This document shows positions 1 to 7,034 of a stretch of DNA of 18,200 nt, piece after piece. The notes beneath the pieces were generated by a model. It saw only the letters and a list, made by a program, of their open reading frames with translations. It did no database searches and had not been told where the DNA came from. Position 1 is the stretch's first letter. Each line of letters begins with the position of its first letter. A program made the translations under genes and the position numbers. This DNA comes from UBA961 sp041191145 (GTDB taxonomy: Bacteria > Bacteroidota > Ignavibacteria > Kapaibacteriales > UBA961). The DNA lies in NCBI GenBank assembly GCA_041191145.1, contig JBEEPK010000037.1:1-18200 (forward strand). The letters run 5' to 3'.

Positions 1-2
1 AT

Positions 3-197
3 TTATTCTTGTTCCATCGTTGCGCGATATTGACGACGAGCAGCTTTCATGCGAGAAAGACGCTTCTCTACAGAAGGCTTTATGAAAAAAGCACGCTTTT
101 TGAATTCGCGCAAAACTCCACTACGCTCATATTTTTTCTTAAAGCGACGAAGTGCTCTGTCGATCGACTCATTGGATTGGATTGTTACGCCTACCAT
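3..197 (-). CDS. rpsU: 30S ribosomal protein S21
   Basis: Small, very basic 64-residue protein of the 30S subunit. S21 sits near the anti-Shine-Dalgarno region of 16S rRNA and helps initiation. The sequence shows the family pattern: an N-terminal ESIDRALRRFKKK segment (residues 10-22) followed by an arginine/lysine-rich helix with RRQYRA near the C terminus. Its length matches the short S21 forms of Bacteroidota. The gene is complete: the TAA stop is at 3-5 and the ATG at 195-197. It lies 28 nt downstream of the 226-633 gene on the same strand. I see no separate promoter in between, so the two are probably cotranscribed. Identification is firm; the operon link is inference. Confidence 0.95.
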   Translation of the reverse strand: MVGVTIQSNESIDRALRRFKKKYERSGVLREFKKRAFFIKPSVEKRLSRMKAARRQYRATMEQE

Positions 198-225
198 ATC
201 TCTTTTCTGGATAAGATGGATAATT

Positions 226-633
226 TTATTTAACTAAATTTTCAATCAATTTTTTTTCTTTCTGCTTTTCAAATTGAACGATGATCGCAAAACCACCATT
301 GGAAATGATTTCCTTTGACAGAACAACACCGAGATCATCCCACTTCTGATGATAAATAACATCACCTATTGCATACACATCAGATGGGTTATAAATTTTG
401 GAATCTTCCTTAGAAACCTGTACAATAGCTGCGGTTTTGTCTGATTTTGCCTCAAGAACATCCAAATCAACAAGTTGAGAATGACGGCTAAGTGTACAAC
501 GGGCCCACTGGCGACGGCCTTCAGCAGACTCCATTGGTTCGCCAATAAGCTCATGCTTAGTTTCTTTCATCAAGAAAGGAGAAAAGAGCTTAACATATTT
601 GGCTTTTCTGGCGCGTCTGACTTTTGTAGCCAT
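226..633 (-). CDS. Uncharacterised small basic protein with a PcrA/UvrD-tail-like (Tudor-type) C-terminal domain
   Basis: I do not recognise a named family. The 135-residue protein has two parts. Residues 1-75 start with a highly basic stretch (KVRRARKAK) and continue with a segment lacking obvious motifs. Residues about 80-135 follow the pattern GDVIYH (90-95), W98, G102, VQFE (119-122) and KKLIENL. This resembles the C-terminal Tudor-like domain of PcrA/UvrD helicases, where 'GDxVxHxxFGxGxV...VxFxxxGxKxLxxxxxxL' is the usual spacing; that domain contacts RNA polymerase in PcrA. The homology is inferred by eye. Start: ATG at 631-633 with GGAG about six bases upstream. A near-perfect Bacteroidota promoter (678-709) precedes it, and rpsU follows after 28 nt. 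A nucleic-acid or RNA polymerase/ribosome-associated role is plausible but unproven. Confidence 0.7.
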   Translation of the reverse strand: MATKVRRARKAKYVKLFSPFLMKETKHELIGEPMESAEGRRQWARCTLSRHSQLVDLDVLEAKSDKTAAIVQVSKEDSKIYNPSDVYAIGDVIYHQKWDDLGVVLSKEIISNGGFAIIVQFEKQKEKKLIENLVK

Positions 634-677
634 TTGGAACTCCGTTCACAGACTGAAATTACACAATACAGGGACTG

Positions 678-709
678 CAAATATACAAAGAAATAGGTTA
701 TCCACCAAA
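678..709 (-). promoter_or_regulatory. Bacteroidota-type promoter (TTTG-N20-TAnnTTTG) for the 226-633/rpsU unit
   Basis: On the minus strand a TTTG -33 box (706-709) is followed after exactly 20 nt by TATATTTG (678-685), a perfect match to the TAnnTTTG -7 consensus of Bacteroidota primary sigma factors. A start site near 671 would give a leader of about 38 nt before the ATG at 633. This is the best promoter match in the window. Confidence 0.75.
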
Positions 710-765
710 CACAACTGATTCTGTATCAATGTGTTGTAGTAATAAATCTTCAATGTTCCCTGAAA

Positions 766-1791
766 TTAATATCGCTTGCTCTTGATGAGGCAAGGCATAT
801 AATGATGGAGATTTTCAAGAACTTTGCCCGTTCCTCTTACTACAGCGGTAAGGGGATCTTCCACTACATGCACAGTGAGTGTTGTTTCCATGGAAAGGCG
901 TCTATCCAAACCTTTAAGTAAAGCACCACCACCAGAGAGCATTATGCCACGATCATAAATATCAGCAGCCAATTCCGGAGGAGTTCTTTCGAGTAATAAT
1001 CGAACACTTTCAACAATTGTTCCGACACATTCACTGAGTGCTTCTCTGATATCGATAGAACTGACAGTGATTGATTGAGGAATACCTGTGATCATATCAC
1101 GACCTTTTACTTCAATTTCCACTTCTTGATCCAATGGATAAGCGGATCCAACTTCGCATTTGATAATTTCAGCAGTTCTCTCACCAATCAGAATATTATG
1201 ATTGCGCTTAAAGTACTGAACAATGCTATTGGTCATTTCATCGCCTGCCATGCGAATGGACTCATCGGTGACGATACCTGAAAGTGCAATCACTGCAATT
1301 TCAGTGGTTCCACCACCGATATCTACTATCAAATTTCCTTTTGGCTCATGAACATCAAGTCCGATGCCAATTGCCGCGGCCATTGGTTCTGCTATGAGAT
1401 GTACTTCCTTGGCACCTGCATGTTCCGCGCTATCTCTTACAGCTCGCTTTTCTACCTCAGTAATGCCTGAAGGCACGCATACGACAACGCGTCTGGCTGG
1501 TTGCCATGACAAAGAAATTTTCTTGATGAATGCTCTGAGCATTCCTTCTGCAATTTCGAAATCTGCAATCACGCCATCCTTCAATGGACGAATGGTGCGA
1601 ATGTCACGATGAGTCTTACCTACCATTGCTTGTGCTTCATGTCCGATCGCGAGAATATGCTTATTGGTGCGATCGAATGCAACGATTGATGGCTCATTGA
1701 GCACCAAACCCTTATCTCTCATCCAAATGAGGGTATTGGCAGTGCCAAGATCAATGGCCACATCTGTTGATAAAAATCCAAAACGCATCAT
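766..1791 (-). CDS. mreB: Rod shape-determining protein MreB (actin homologue)
   Basis: Bacterial actin that polymerises on the inner membrane and guides lateral peptidoglycan synthesis. The 341 residues show the actin/Hsp70 nucleotide fold: phosphate-1 motif DLGTANT (14-20), the MreB-typical LNEPSIVAF (31-39), the AEPMAAAIG segment (from residue 134), phosphate-2 motif DIGGGTTE (157-164) and the adenosine motif SGGGALLKG near residue 290. Length matches the family. Two adjacent ATG codons (1789-1791 and 1786-1788) can start it; the second gives an N terminus starting with MRFGF. It has its own promoter-like site at 1858-1889. Neither mreC nor mreD follows, as is usual elsewhere; the next gene is 132 nt downstream behind its own promoter. 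So this mreB looks monocistronic, and could be a second mreB/mbl-type copy. Confidence 0.95.
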   Translation of the reverse strand: MMRFGFLSTDVAIDLGTANTLIWMRDKGLVLNEPSIVAFDRTNKHILAIGHEAQAMVGKTHRDIRTIRPLKDGVIADFEIAEGMLRAFIKKISLSWQPARRVVVCVPSGITEVEKRAVRDSAEHAGAKEVHLIAEPMAAAIGIGLDVHEPKGNLIVDIGGGTTEIAVIALSGIVTDESIRMAGDEMTNSIVQYFKRNHNILIGERTAEIIKCEVGSAYPLDQEVEIEVKGRDMITGIPQSITVSSIDIREALSECVGTIVESVRLLLERTPPELAADIYDRGIMLSGGGALLKGLDRRLSMETTLTVHVVEDPLTAVVRGTGKVLENLHHYMPCLIKSKRY

Positions 1792-1857
1792 ATTCTCACT
1801 ATACTGAAGATGAAGTTATTCACTTTTTAAGCCCGGAGGCAATTCTATGGAGGACTG

Positions 1858-1889
1858 CAAAAATACGAATCTAAGGATAGAAAACCAAT
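1858..1889 (-). promoter_or_regulatory. Promoter-like site upstream of mreB
   Basis: The minus strand reads ATTG (1886-1889, 3 of 4 to TTTG), a 20-nt spacer, then TATTTTTG (1858-1865), an exact TAnnTTTG -7 box. The predicted start lies about 60 nt before the mreB ATG. The -33 box touches the hairpin at 1889-1910. Confidence 0.6.
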
Positions 1890-1910
1890 CTCGGAATGAA
1901 GTTTCCGAAA
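1889..1910 (-). terminator. Probable clpX terminator hairpin
   Basis: An 8-bp inverted repeat (1889-1896 with 1903-1910; one G-U pair on the minus-strand RNA) encloses a 6-base loop. It is followed on the minus strand by a short, interrupted T-rich stretch (TTGGTTTTC). It lies 49 nt past the clpX stop codon. The moderate stem and imperfect U tract make this a weaker terminator than the one at 3274-3309. Confidence 0.45.
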
Positions 1911-1959
1911 TCTTTATAGTGATCTAAGTTTATGATTCAAAATACTTTGCAATCTTTGA

Positions 1960-3249
1960 TCACTCTGCTTTTCGTAATTGCTCCTTTTCGGAGTTAGATG
2001 GGCTTTTTTGCTCAAAATGAGGTTCTTTTCCGGAATCCACGACATCTCTGTCAACGATGCAGTGATTGATGTCATTACGATCAGGTACTTCAAACATGAT
2101 GGGCAACATGATTTCTTCAACTATTGCTCTTAGACCCCGAGCACCTGTTTTCCGAATCTTGGCTTTTTCAACGATGCCCAATAGTGCATCATGTGTGAAT
2201 TCCAATCCGGATTGTTCCATCGAGAACAATTTTTGATATTGCTTGATGAGTGCATTCTTGGGTTTTGTGAGTACTTGAAGCATCGCCTCATCAGTCAATG
2301 GTTCAAGTGGTGCAATCACAGGGAGTCTTCCAACTAACTCAGGAATGAATCCAAACTTGATAAGATCCTCTGGCTCAACTCTCGATAGCAATGCGCTGGT
2401 CTCTTCCACATTTTCTTTCATGCTCGCACTAAAACCAATGGTCTTTGCATTAATTCTGCGGGCAATTGTTTTTTCCACTCCATCAAAAGCACCACCACAG
2501 ATGAAGAGAATGTTCTTGGTATTTACATAGACCAAAGATTGCTCAGGATGTTTTCTTCCACCACGAGGAGGAACACCTGCAACAGTGCCTTCAAGCAACT
2601 TTAGAAGGGCTTGCTGAACTCCTTCACCCGATACATCTCGCGTAATGCTTTGTGAGTCTGATCGACGGGCAATCTTATCAATTTCATCAATATAGACTAT
2701 GCCACGCTCGGCACGCTCAACATCATAATCTGCATTCTGCAGGAGATGTACGAGAATGGTTTCAACATCATCACCTACATAACCTGATTCAGTGATTGTG
2801 GTTGCATCCGCAACTGCAAAAGGCACATCAAGTATGCGAGCCAAGGTTTTTGCAAGAAGTGTTTTTCCTGTACCGGTTGGGCCAACAAGCAGGATATTGC
2901 TTTTCTCAATTTCAACATCATCTTGAGATGGAAGAGTATTGGATGCAATGCGCTTATAATGGTTATACACCGCAACACTTAAAATACGTTTTGCTTTGTC
3001 TTGATCAATCACATATTCATCAAGCTTTGCTTTGATTTGAGATGGCTTTAATAATGCGGTTTTGTGATTCTGATGTTTATGGGACTTTGTGGAAGGTGCA
3101 ATATGTTGATTCAAAACATCCATGGATGTATGAATGCAGCGATCACAGATATATACTTCATTGCCTGCAATGAGATTCTGGACATCGGCGGCAGAACGAC
3201 CACAAAATGAACAGTGAATGGAATCTTTGTCTTGCTTTCTTGAACTCAT
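1960..3249 (-). CDS. clpX: ATP-dependent Clp protease, ATP-binding subunit ClpX
   Basis: AAA+ unfoldase that recognises, unfolds and threads proteins into the ClpP chamber. The 429 residues carry the N-terminal zinc-binding domain (C13, C16, C35, C38), Walker A GPTGTGKT (123-130), pore-1 loop GYVG (156-159), Walker B with D188/E189, the RKH pore loop (232-234), the IGF loop (271-273) that docks on ClpP, and a sensor-2 GARG motif before the C-terminal small domain. All key residues are present and the length is normal. Start: ATG at 3247-3249, without a good Shine-Dalgarno sequence. The gene follows clpP but is separated from it by a strong terminator (3274-3309). It may therefore be expressed by read-through or from an unrecognised promoter. 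A hairpin at 1889-1910 follows it. Confidence 0.98.
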   Translation of the reverse strand: MSSRKQDKDSIHCSFCGRSAADVQNLIAGNEVYICDRCIHTSMDVLNQHIAPSTKSHKHQNHKTALLKPSQIKAKLDEYVIDQDKAKRILSVAVYNHYKRIASNTLPSQDDVEIEKSNILLVGPTGTGKTLLAKTLARILDVPFAVADATTITESGYVGDDVETILVHLLQNADYDVERAERGIVYIDEIDKIARRSDSQSITRDVSGEGVQQALLKLLEGTVAGVPPRGGRKHPEQSLVYVNTKNILFICGGAFDGVEKTIARRINAKTIGFSASMKENVEETSALLSRVEPEDLIKFGFIPELVGRLPVIAPLEPLTDEAMLQVLTKPKNALIKQYQKLFSMEQSGLEFTHDALLGIVEKAKIRKTGARGLRAIVEEIMLPIMFEVPDRNDINHCIVDRDVVDSGKEPHFEQKSPSNSEKEQLRKAE

Positions 3250-3273
3250 TATGTTCTATCACGGTATATCAAG

Positions 3274-3309
3274 AAAAAAAAAGGCGGGACGAAGGTATCG
3301 CCCCACCTT
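3274..3309 (-). terminator. Strong intrinsic terminator between clpP and clpX
   Basis: On the minus strand a 12-bp stem (3298-3309 with 3281-3292) with a 5-base loop (3293-3297) runs into an uninterrupted T tract encoded by the nine A bases at 3274-3282. Two positions pair as G-U only in the minus-strand RNA (C-A mismatches on the other strand), which supports this orientation. The hairpin starts 18 nt after the clpP stop codon. Confidence 0.85.
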
Positions 3310-3327
3310 TCATGTATTCATGTAGCA

Positions 3328-3936
3328 TTATGATTTGCTAGGCTCTAAGGAGCGACGCTCTAAGATCTTATCGATGATACCATAATCAACTGCTTGTTTG
3401 GCACTCATATAATTATCTCGATCTGCATCTTTGAGAATAGTCTTCGTGTCTTTGCCTGTATGCTTACTAATGATTGCATAGAGCATTTCACGAATGCGAA
3501 GCATCTCTTTGGTATAGATTTCAATGTCAGTTGCCTGACCTTGAGTGCCACCCAATGGTTGATGCATCATGATGCGTGAATTTGGGAGTGCAAAGCGCTT
3601 TCCAGCTGTTCCTGCACAAAGTAGTACCTGTGCCATTGATGCAGCCATACCAACGCAAATCGTGCTGATGTCAGGTCTTACAAATTGCATGGTATCATAA
3701 ATTGCCATGCCTGCAGTAACGCTTCCACCAGGAGAATTGATATAAATATTTATATCCTTGGTAGGATCTTCGCTTTCGAGGAAGAGAAGTTGAGCTACAG
3801 TCAAACTTGCAACATTATCATCTATAGGTGTGCCAATGAAAATGATTCTTTCTTTCAAAAGACGAGAATAAATATCATAGGCTCTTTCGCCTCTGCTTGT
3901 TTGTTCCACTACCATGGGAACGAGTTGATTCATCAT
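3328..3936 (-). CDS. clpP: ATP-dependent Clp protease, proteolytic subunit ClpP
   Basis: Self-compartmentalised serine protease forming tetradecameric barrels that pair with ClpX. The 202 residues match ClpP throughout: LVPMVVEQTSRGERAYDIYSRLLKER at the N terminus, oxyanion-region SPGG (68-71), catalytic S100 in GMAASMA, H125 in MMHQPLGG and D174 in DRDNYMSA. Compared with E. coli ClpP, which has a 14-residue propeptide, only about four residues precede the LVPMV segment, so little or no N-terminal processing is expected. Start: tandem ATG codons at 3934-3936 and 3931-3933, with GGAG about eight bases upstream. It lies 20 nt after tig in the same direction, so tig-clpP is probably one transcript. 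The terminator at 3274-3309 closes that unit before clpX. Confidence 0.98.
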   Translation of the reverse strand: MMNQLVPMVVEQTSRGERAYDIYSRLLKERIIFIGTPIDDNVASLTVAQLLFLESEDPTKDINIYINSPGGSVTAGMAIYDTMQFVRPDISTICVGMAASMAQVLLCAGTAGKRFALPNSRIMMHQPLGGTQGQATDIEIYTKEMLRIREMLYAIISKHTGKDTKTILKDADRDNYMSAKQAVDYGIIDKILERRSLEPSKS

Positions 3937-3956
3937 AATGATGCTCCGAATGGTGA

Positions 3957-5438
3957 TTATTCACCGGCAGATTTTGACTTGGTTGATTTCTTTTTCGGCT
4001 TTTCTTCCGCGTCTTCCGTCTTCTTGGCTTTGGTTGAAGTTTTTGCTTCCTTTGCTTTCCCTTCAGCTTTTGGCTTAGCAGTTTTACTTGCTGTTTTTGC
4101 CGGCTTGGCCTTTGACGAAGAAGTCGCCTCTGCAGTGTCTTGCATTTGCTGAACCATAGCTTCCATGTCTTTTTCAGCAAAGTATGCCTGAGGATCTACA
4201 TCGAGAACGGTTGCCATGGAAATGACTTTCTCGATAGCTTTTCTTGCAAGAATCGAACCGAGAAATGCATTGTCTTTCATGAGATGTGAAAGTATCTGAT
4301 TATCATTCATTTGGGTTTGTGAACGATAATATTGCAAATAAGGAAGGATGTCTTGCTCTTCAAGAGTAATACCCTCTTTCTCAATGATTCTGTCACGAAT
4401 CAATTCCCAGCGTGCTGTCTGCTCGGCATAAGGGCGGAACATTTCTTCGAAGTCGGACATCTTCAGTTCAGCCGCAGATGGACCTTGCTGTTTTTTGAAA
4501 TTGTCAAACATTCCATGCATAACTTCATGCACCAATGAATGAGGTACTTGAAAATCATGCTTCGAAGTGATGATGTCAACTATTTGAATTTCCATCTCTT
4601 TGCGTGCTTCATCTTCCAGCATGCGATTATTATAATCGCGAACGCTGTTTTCTAGTGCATCAACGGTTGAAAGACTGCCATTGGAATACTTTTTGACGAA
4701 TTCTTCATCCAATACAGCAGGTACAATTTTCTCTGCAGACAAAATGGTCACTTCAAATCTATCAGGATTTTCTTCACCCTGAGTTGCGTCCATGTATGTT
4801 GTAGTATCACCAACTTTTTTGCCAATCAATGCATCACGAAGAAATCCATCCAAATCGGGATGATCGAGGAAAATTGTATTCTCTTGGGGTTCCAAACCTT
4901 CAAGTGGTTCACCAGTTTCATCATCCACTTTCGTGAAACGAATGGTAACATTATGCTTGGCATCACTAATATCATCAACAGGAATACTGGTTGCATTCTT
5001 GAGTAGAATTTCATCAATGATTTTTTGAACATCTTCATCAGTGACTTTTGCAATCGGTTTCTTGATTTCCAATCCTTCATAAGACGCTAATTCAAATTCA
5101 GGAATGATGCTGAATCGAATTACATAGGTCATCGAGCCATTTTCACCTGGTTTGAGATCAAGTAGTTCAGGCTGGCCAACAACTTTTATATTATTGTTTC
5201 GAGTATAATTCTTGAACTCTGAATCTGCCACATCCATTATACAGTCTTGCTCGATCTGTCTTCCAAATCTCTGCTTTATGATTGATAGCGGAACCTTACC
5301 CTTGCGAAATCCTTTGATTTCTAATGTTGGCTGTGCTTTCTGATACGCACGCTCAAAGTGAGGAATGAAATCCTCTTGTGTCAATGTAAAACTTACCTCT
5401 TGCGTGCAAGCATCAATTGATATGACGGAGATTTCCAA
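3957..5438 (-). CDS. tig: Trigger factor (ribosome-associated chaperone) with a Lys/Ala-rich C-terminal tail
   Basis: Ribosome-bound chaperone for nascent chains. The order of parts is an N-terminal ribosome-binding domain with the signature GFRKGKVP (43-50), a divergent FKBP-like prolyl isomerase domain (about 160-240), and a helical C-terminal chaperone domain (about 260-430). The protein is 493 residues, roughly 50 longer than common forms. The extra part, from about residue 438, is low-complexity and made almost only of K, A, S, T, P and E, like a histone-H1 tail. The FKBP-like domain is recognisable by position and by GKKVGD, but matches poorly and may have lost isomerase activity. The start codon is TTG (5436-5438), supported by AAGG eight bases upstream; no ATG or GTG is available nearby in frame. 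tRNA-Leu lies 49 nt upstream and clpP 20 nt downstream. Confidence 0.93.
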   Translation of the reverse strand: MEISVISIDACTQEVSFTLTQEDFIPHFERAYQKAQPTLEIKGFRKGKVPLSIIKQRFGRQIEQDCIMDVADSEFKNYTRNNNIKVVGQPELLDLKPGENGSMTYVIRFSIIPEFELASYEGLEIKKPIAKVTDEDVQKIIDEILLKNATSIPVDDISDAKHNVTIRFTKVDDETGEPLEGLEPQENTIFLDHPDLDGFLRDALIGKKVGDTTTYMDATQGEENPDRFEVTILSAEKIVPAVLDEEFVKKYSNGSLSTVDALENSVRDYNNRMLEDEARKEMEIQIVDIITSKHDFQVPHSLVHEVMHGMFDNFKKQQGPSAAELKMSDFEEMFRPYAEQTARWELIRDRIIEKEGITLEEQDILPYLQYYRSQTQMNDNQILSHLMKDNAFLGSILARKAIEKVISMATVLDVDPQAYFAEKDMEAMVQQMQDTAEATSSSKAKPAKTASKTAKPKAEGKAKEAKTSTKAKKTEDAEEKPKKKSTKSKSAGE

Positions 5439-5446
5439 AGAAGTAA

Positions 5447-5450
5447 CCTT
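5447..5450 (-). promoter_or_regulatory. Shine-Dalgarno (AAGG) that fixes the TTG start of tig
   Basis: AAGG on the minus strand lies eight bases before the TTG codon at 5436-5438. This supports TTG initiation where no in-frame ATG exists between the tRNA and the conserved N-terminal domain. Confidence 0.6.
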
Positions 5451-5470
5451 GATTATTTCAAAATGCCGGA

Positions 5471-5482
5471 TTTACCGGTAAA
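5471..5482. repeat. 12-bp perfect palindrome between tRNA-Leu and tig
   Basis: TTTACC/GGTAAA forms a perfect palindrome five bases past the tRNA 3' end. It could be a processing signal or an operator, or chance in A+T-rich DNA. No T tract follows, so it is not a standard terminator. Confidence 0.4.
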
Positions 5483-5487
5483 CATTG

Positions 5488-5569
5488 TGCGGATGGGGAG
5501 GGTCGAACTCCCACGGGTTGCCCCACCAGATCCTAAGTCTGGCGCGTATGCCAATTTCGCCACATCCGC
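5488..5569 (-). tRNA. tRNA-Leu (anticodon UAG)
   Basis: The minus strand folds into a class II cloverleaf. It has acceptor stem GCGGATG/CATCCGC with discriminator A (5488), D arm GCG...CGC, anticodon stem CCAGA/TCTGG around loop CTTAGGA (anticodon TAG at 5533-5535, reading CUA leucine codons), an extended variable arm TGGGGCAACCCGT, and T arm GGGAG-TTCGACC-CTCCC. The 82-nt length and long variable arm fit tRNA-Leu. The CCA end is not encoded, since CAA follows the discriminator, so a CCA-adding enzyme must complete it. It lies between a promoter-like site (5598-5629) and tig, so tRNA and tig may share a transcript. Confidence 0.97.
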
Positions 5570-5597
5570 ATATTCGATGTGCTTATAAACAAGAGCG

Positions 5598-5629
5598 CAA
5601 AAATACAATGTTTTCATCGGTTTATGAAA
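5598..5629 (-). promoter_or_regulatory. Promoter-like site upstream of tRNA-Leu (and tig-clpP)
   Basis: The minus strand reads TTTC (5626-5629, 3 of 4 to TTTG), a 20-nt spacer, then TATTTTTG (5598-5605), an exact TAnnTTTG box. The predicted start near 5591 lies about 20 nt before the mature tRNA 5' end. Confidence 0.6.
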
Positions 5630-5708
5630 TAATTGTTAACTTGACAATTCGAGCATATGTATTGGTGTAACTAGTCGTTTATGACACATTTTGAATTCCT
5701 GAGCCATT

Positions 5709-7034
5709 ATGAGCCCTAATAATACCTTTGATGTAATTATTTTGGGTGCCGGTATTTCCGGTATGTCTGCTGCCATGCATTGCATAAAACAGGGCAAAAA
5801 ACCTCTGCTGATAGAGTCCACAGCAAATATCGGAGGAAGAGCTCGCTCATTTGAAGATCGTGTTTCTGGGGATATAATTGATAATGGTCAACATGTCATG
5901 ATGGGTTGTTATGCATCATTCTTCGAATTGATCAAAGAAATCGGAATGATGCACAAGATTCAAAAACAGAACTATCTTACTATTCCATTTCATTTTACAA
6001 ATGGCGAAAAAGACCTTCTTTTTGCCAAAGGATTTGCCGGTCTACATGGACCAATCGGAATGGCGCTCGGAATGTTGCGTTTGAATTTTCTGAATGCAAA
6101 GGATAAACGAACCATGCTCTTATTCGCCCTTCGATTGAAACTGGGAATATGTAAGCCGGGATCAATGACCGCCGAGGAATTTCTTTTGTCAGAAGCACAG
6201 TCAGACAGACTCATTGAATTGATTTGGACCCCCGTGATACTTGCAACCATGAATGGCAAACCGGAGGAGGTATCAGCAAAAGTGTTTGTCACTGTTTTAC
6301 AACTTGCCTTTTTCGGTTCGGGCGATGCTTCATCGCTCTATATTCCTCAATGTGGTTTATCAGAACTCTTTGAGCCATTTGAAGCATGGATGAATGACCA
6401 TGGTGGAAAGATGCTGCGAAGTATGAGTGTGAGTACAATAGACATTGAGCATAATCAAGTGAAAGGTGTGACACTGCAAGATGGAACCAAGTGTTTTTCT
6501 TCAAATGTGATCACGGCTATACCTCCTCATGCATTGCAAAAGATCATTCCGGCTGCATTGAATCATTCATGCTTTTCAGAACTCGGAACTATCAATTATT
6601 CCCCAATAGTATCTTTATATCTTTGGCTCGACAAAGAATTTCCTGAAATCCAGTTGTCTGCAATCATGGATGCAAAAACGCAATGGGTATTTAAGAAAAC
6701 AACTGCAATGCCAACCGCAAAATCTTTGCTTGCATTAACAATCAGTGCAGGTGATGAGATTGTTGGAACTTCGACAGAAGAAATTGCAAATCTATGTGCA
6801 GAAGAAGTGAGACAATGCTTTCCAGAAATGCGCGATGCAAATGTAATACACTGGAAAGTCATCAAGGAAAAGTCGGCTACTGTATTGATCAATCCGGAAA
6901 CAGAAGAAAGAAGACTAAATCAAAAAAGTCCTGTGGATGGACTTATTATTGCAGGTGATTGGACTAATACAGGTTTACCCGCAACTCTTGAGGGCGCAGC
7001 TTTAAGTGGTAAGATCGCTGCTTCGCTCATTTAA
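5709..7034 (+). CDS. hpnE: FAD-dependent amine-oxidase-family protein, probable hydroxysqualene dehydroxylase HpnE
   Basis: Flavoprotein of the phytoene desaturase/amine oxidase superfamily. HpnE converts hydroxysqualene to squalene as the last step of the HpnCDE route from farnesyl diphosphate. The sequence shows an N-terminal dinucleotide-binding motif GAGISG (13-18), E36 at the end of the second beta strand, GGRA (42-45), and DNGQHVMMG (58-66), which is characteristic of the HpnE branch. WTPVILATMN and a C-terminal FAD-contact segment (AGDWTNTGLPATLEGA) complete it. The 441-residue length fits. HpnC, HpnD and squalene cyclase genes are not in the window, so pathway membership is inference; a carotenoid desaturase role is the main alternative. 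The only plus-strand gene before 17021, it converges on the permease gene with a shared TTAA. Confidence 0.8.
   Translation: MSPNNTFDVIILGAGISGMSAAMHCIKQGKKPLLIESTANIGGRARSFEDRVSGDIIDNGQHVMMGCYASFFELIKEIGMMHKIQKQNYLTIPFHFTNGEKDLLFAKGFAGLHGPIGMALGMLRLNFLNAKDKRTMLLFALRLKLGICKPGSMTAEEFLLSEAQSDRLIELIWTPVILATMNGKPEEVSAKVFVTVLQLAFFGSGDASSLYIPQCGLSELFEPFEAWMNDHGGKMLRSMSVSTIDIEHNQVKGVTLQDGTKCFSSNVITAIPPHALQKIIPAALNHSCFSELGTINYSPIVSLYLWLDKEFPEIQLSAIMDAKTQWVFKKTTAMPTAKSLLALTISAGDEIVGTSTEEIANLCAEEVRQCFPEMRDANVIHWKVIKEKSATVLINPETEERRLNQKSPVDGLIIAGDWTNTGLPATLEGAALSGKIAASLI

Noticed and set aside
3685..4152. A 155-codon open frame on the plus strand opposite tig and clpP
   Set aside because: It lies antisense to two firmly identified genes and arises from the low-complexity Lys/Ala tail of tig; its translation (runs of F, S and A) has no family features.
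5641..5669. TTGACA upstream of hpnE as a sigma-70-type -35 box
   Set aside because: No acceptable -10 hexamer follows at 16-18 bases, and the other promoters in this window follow the Bacteroidota pattern.
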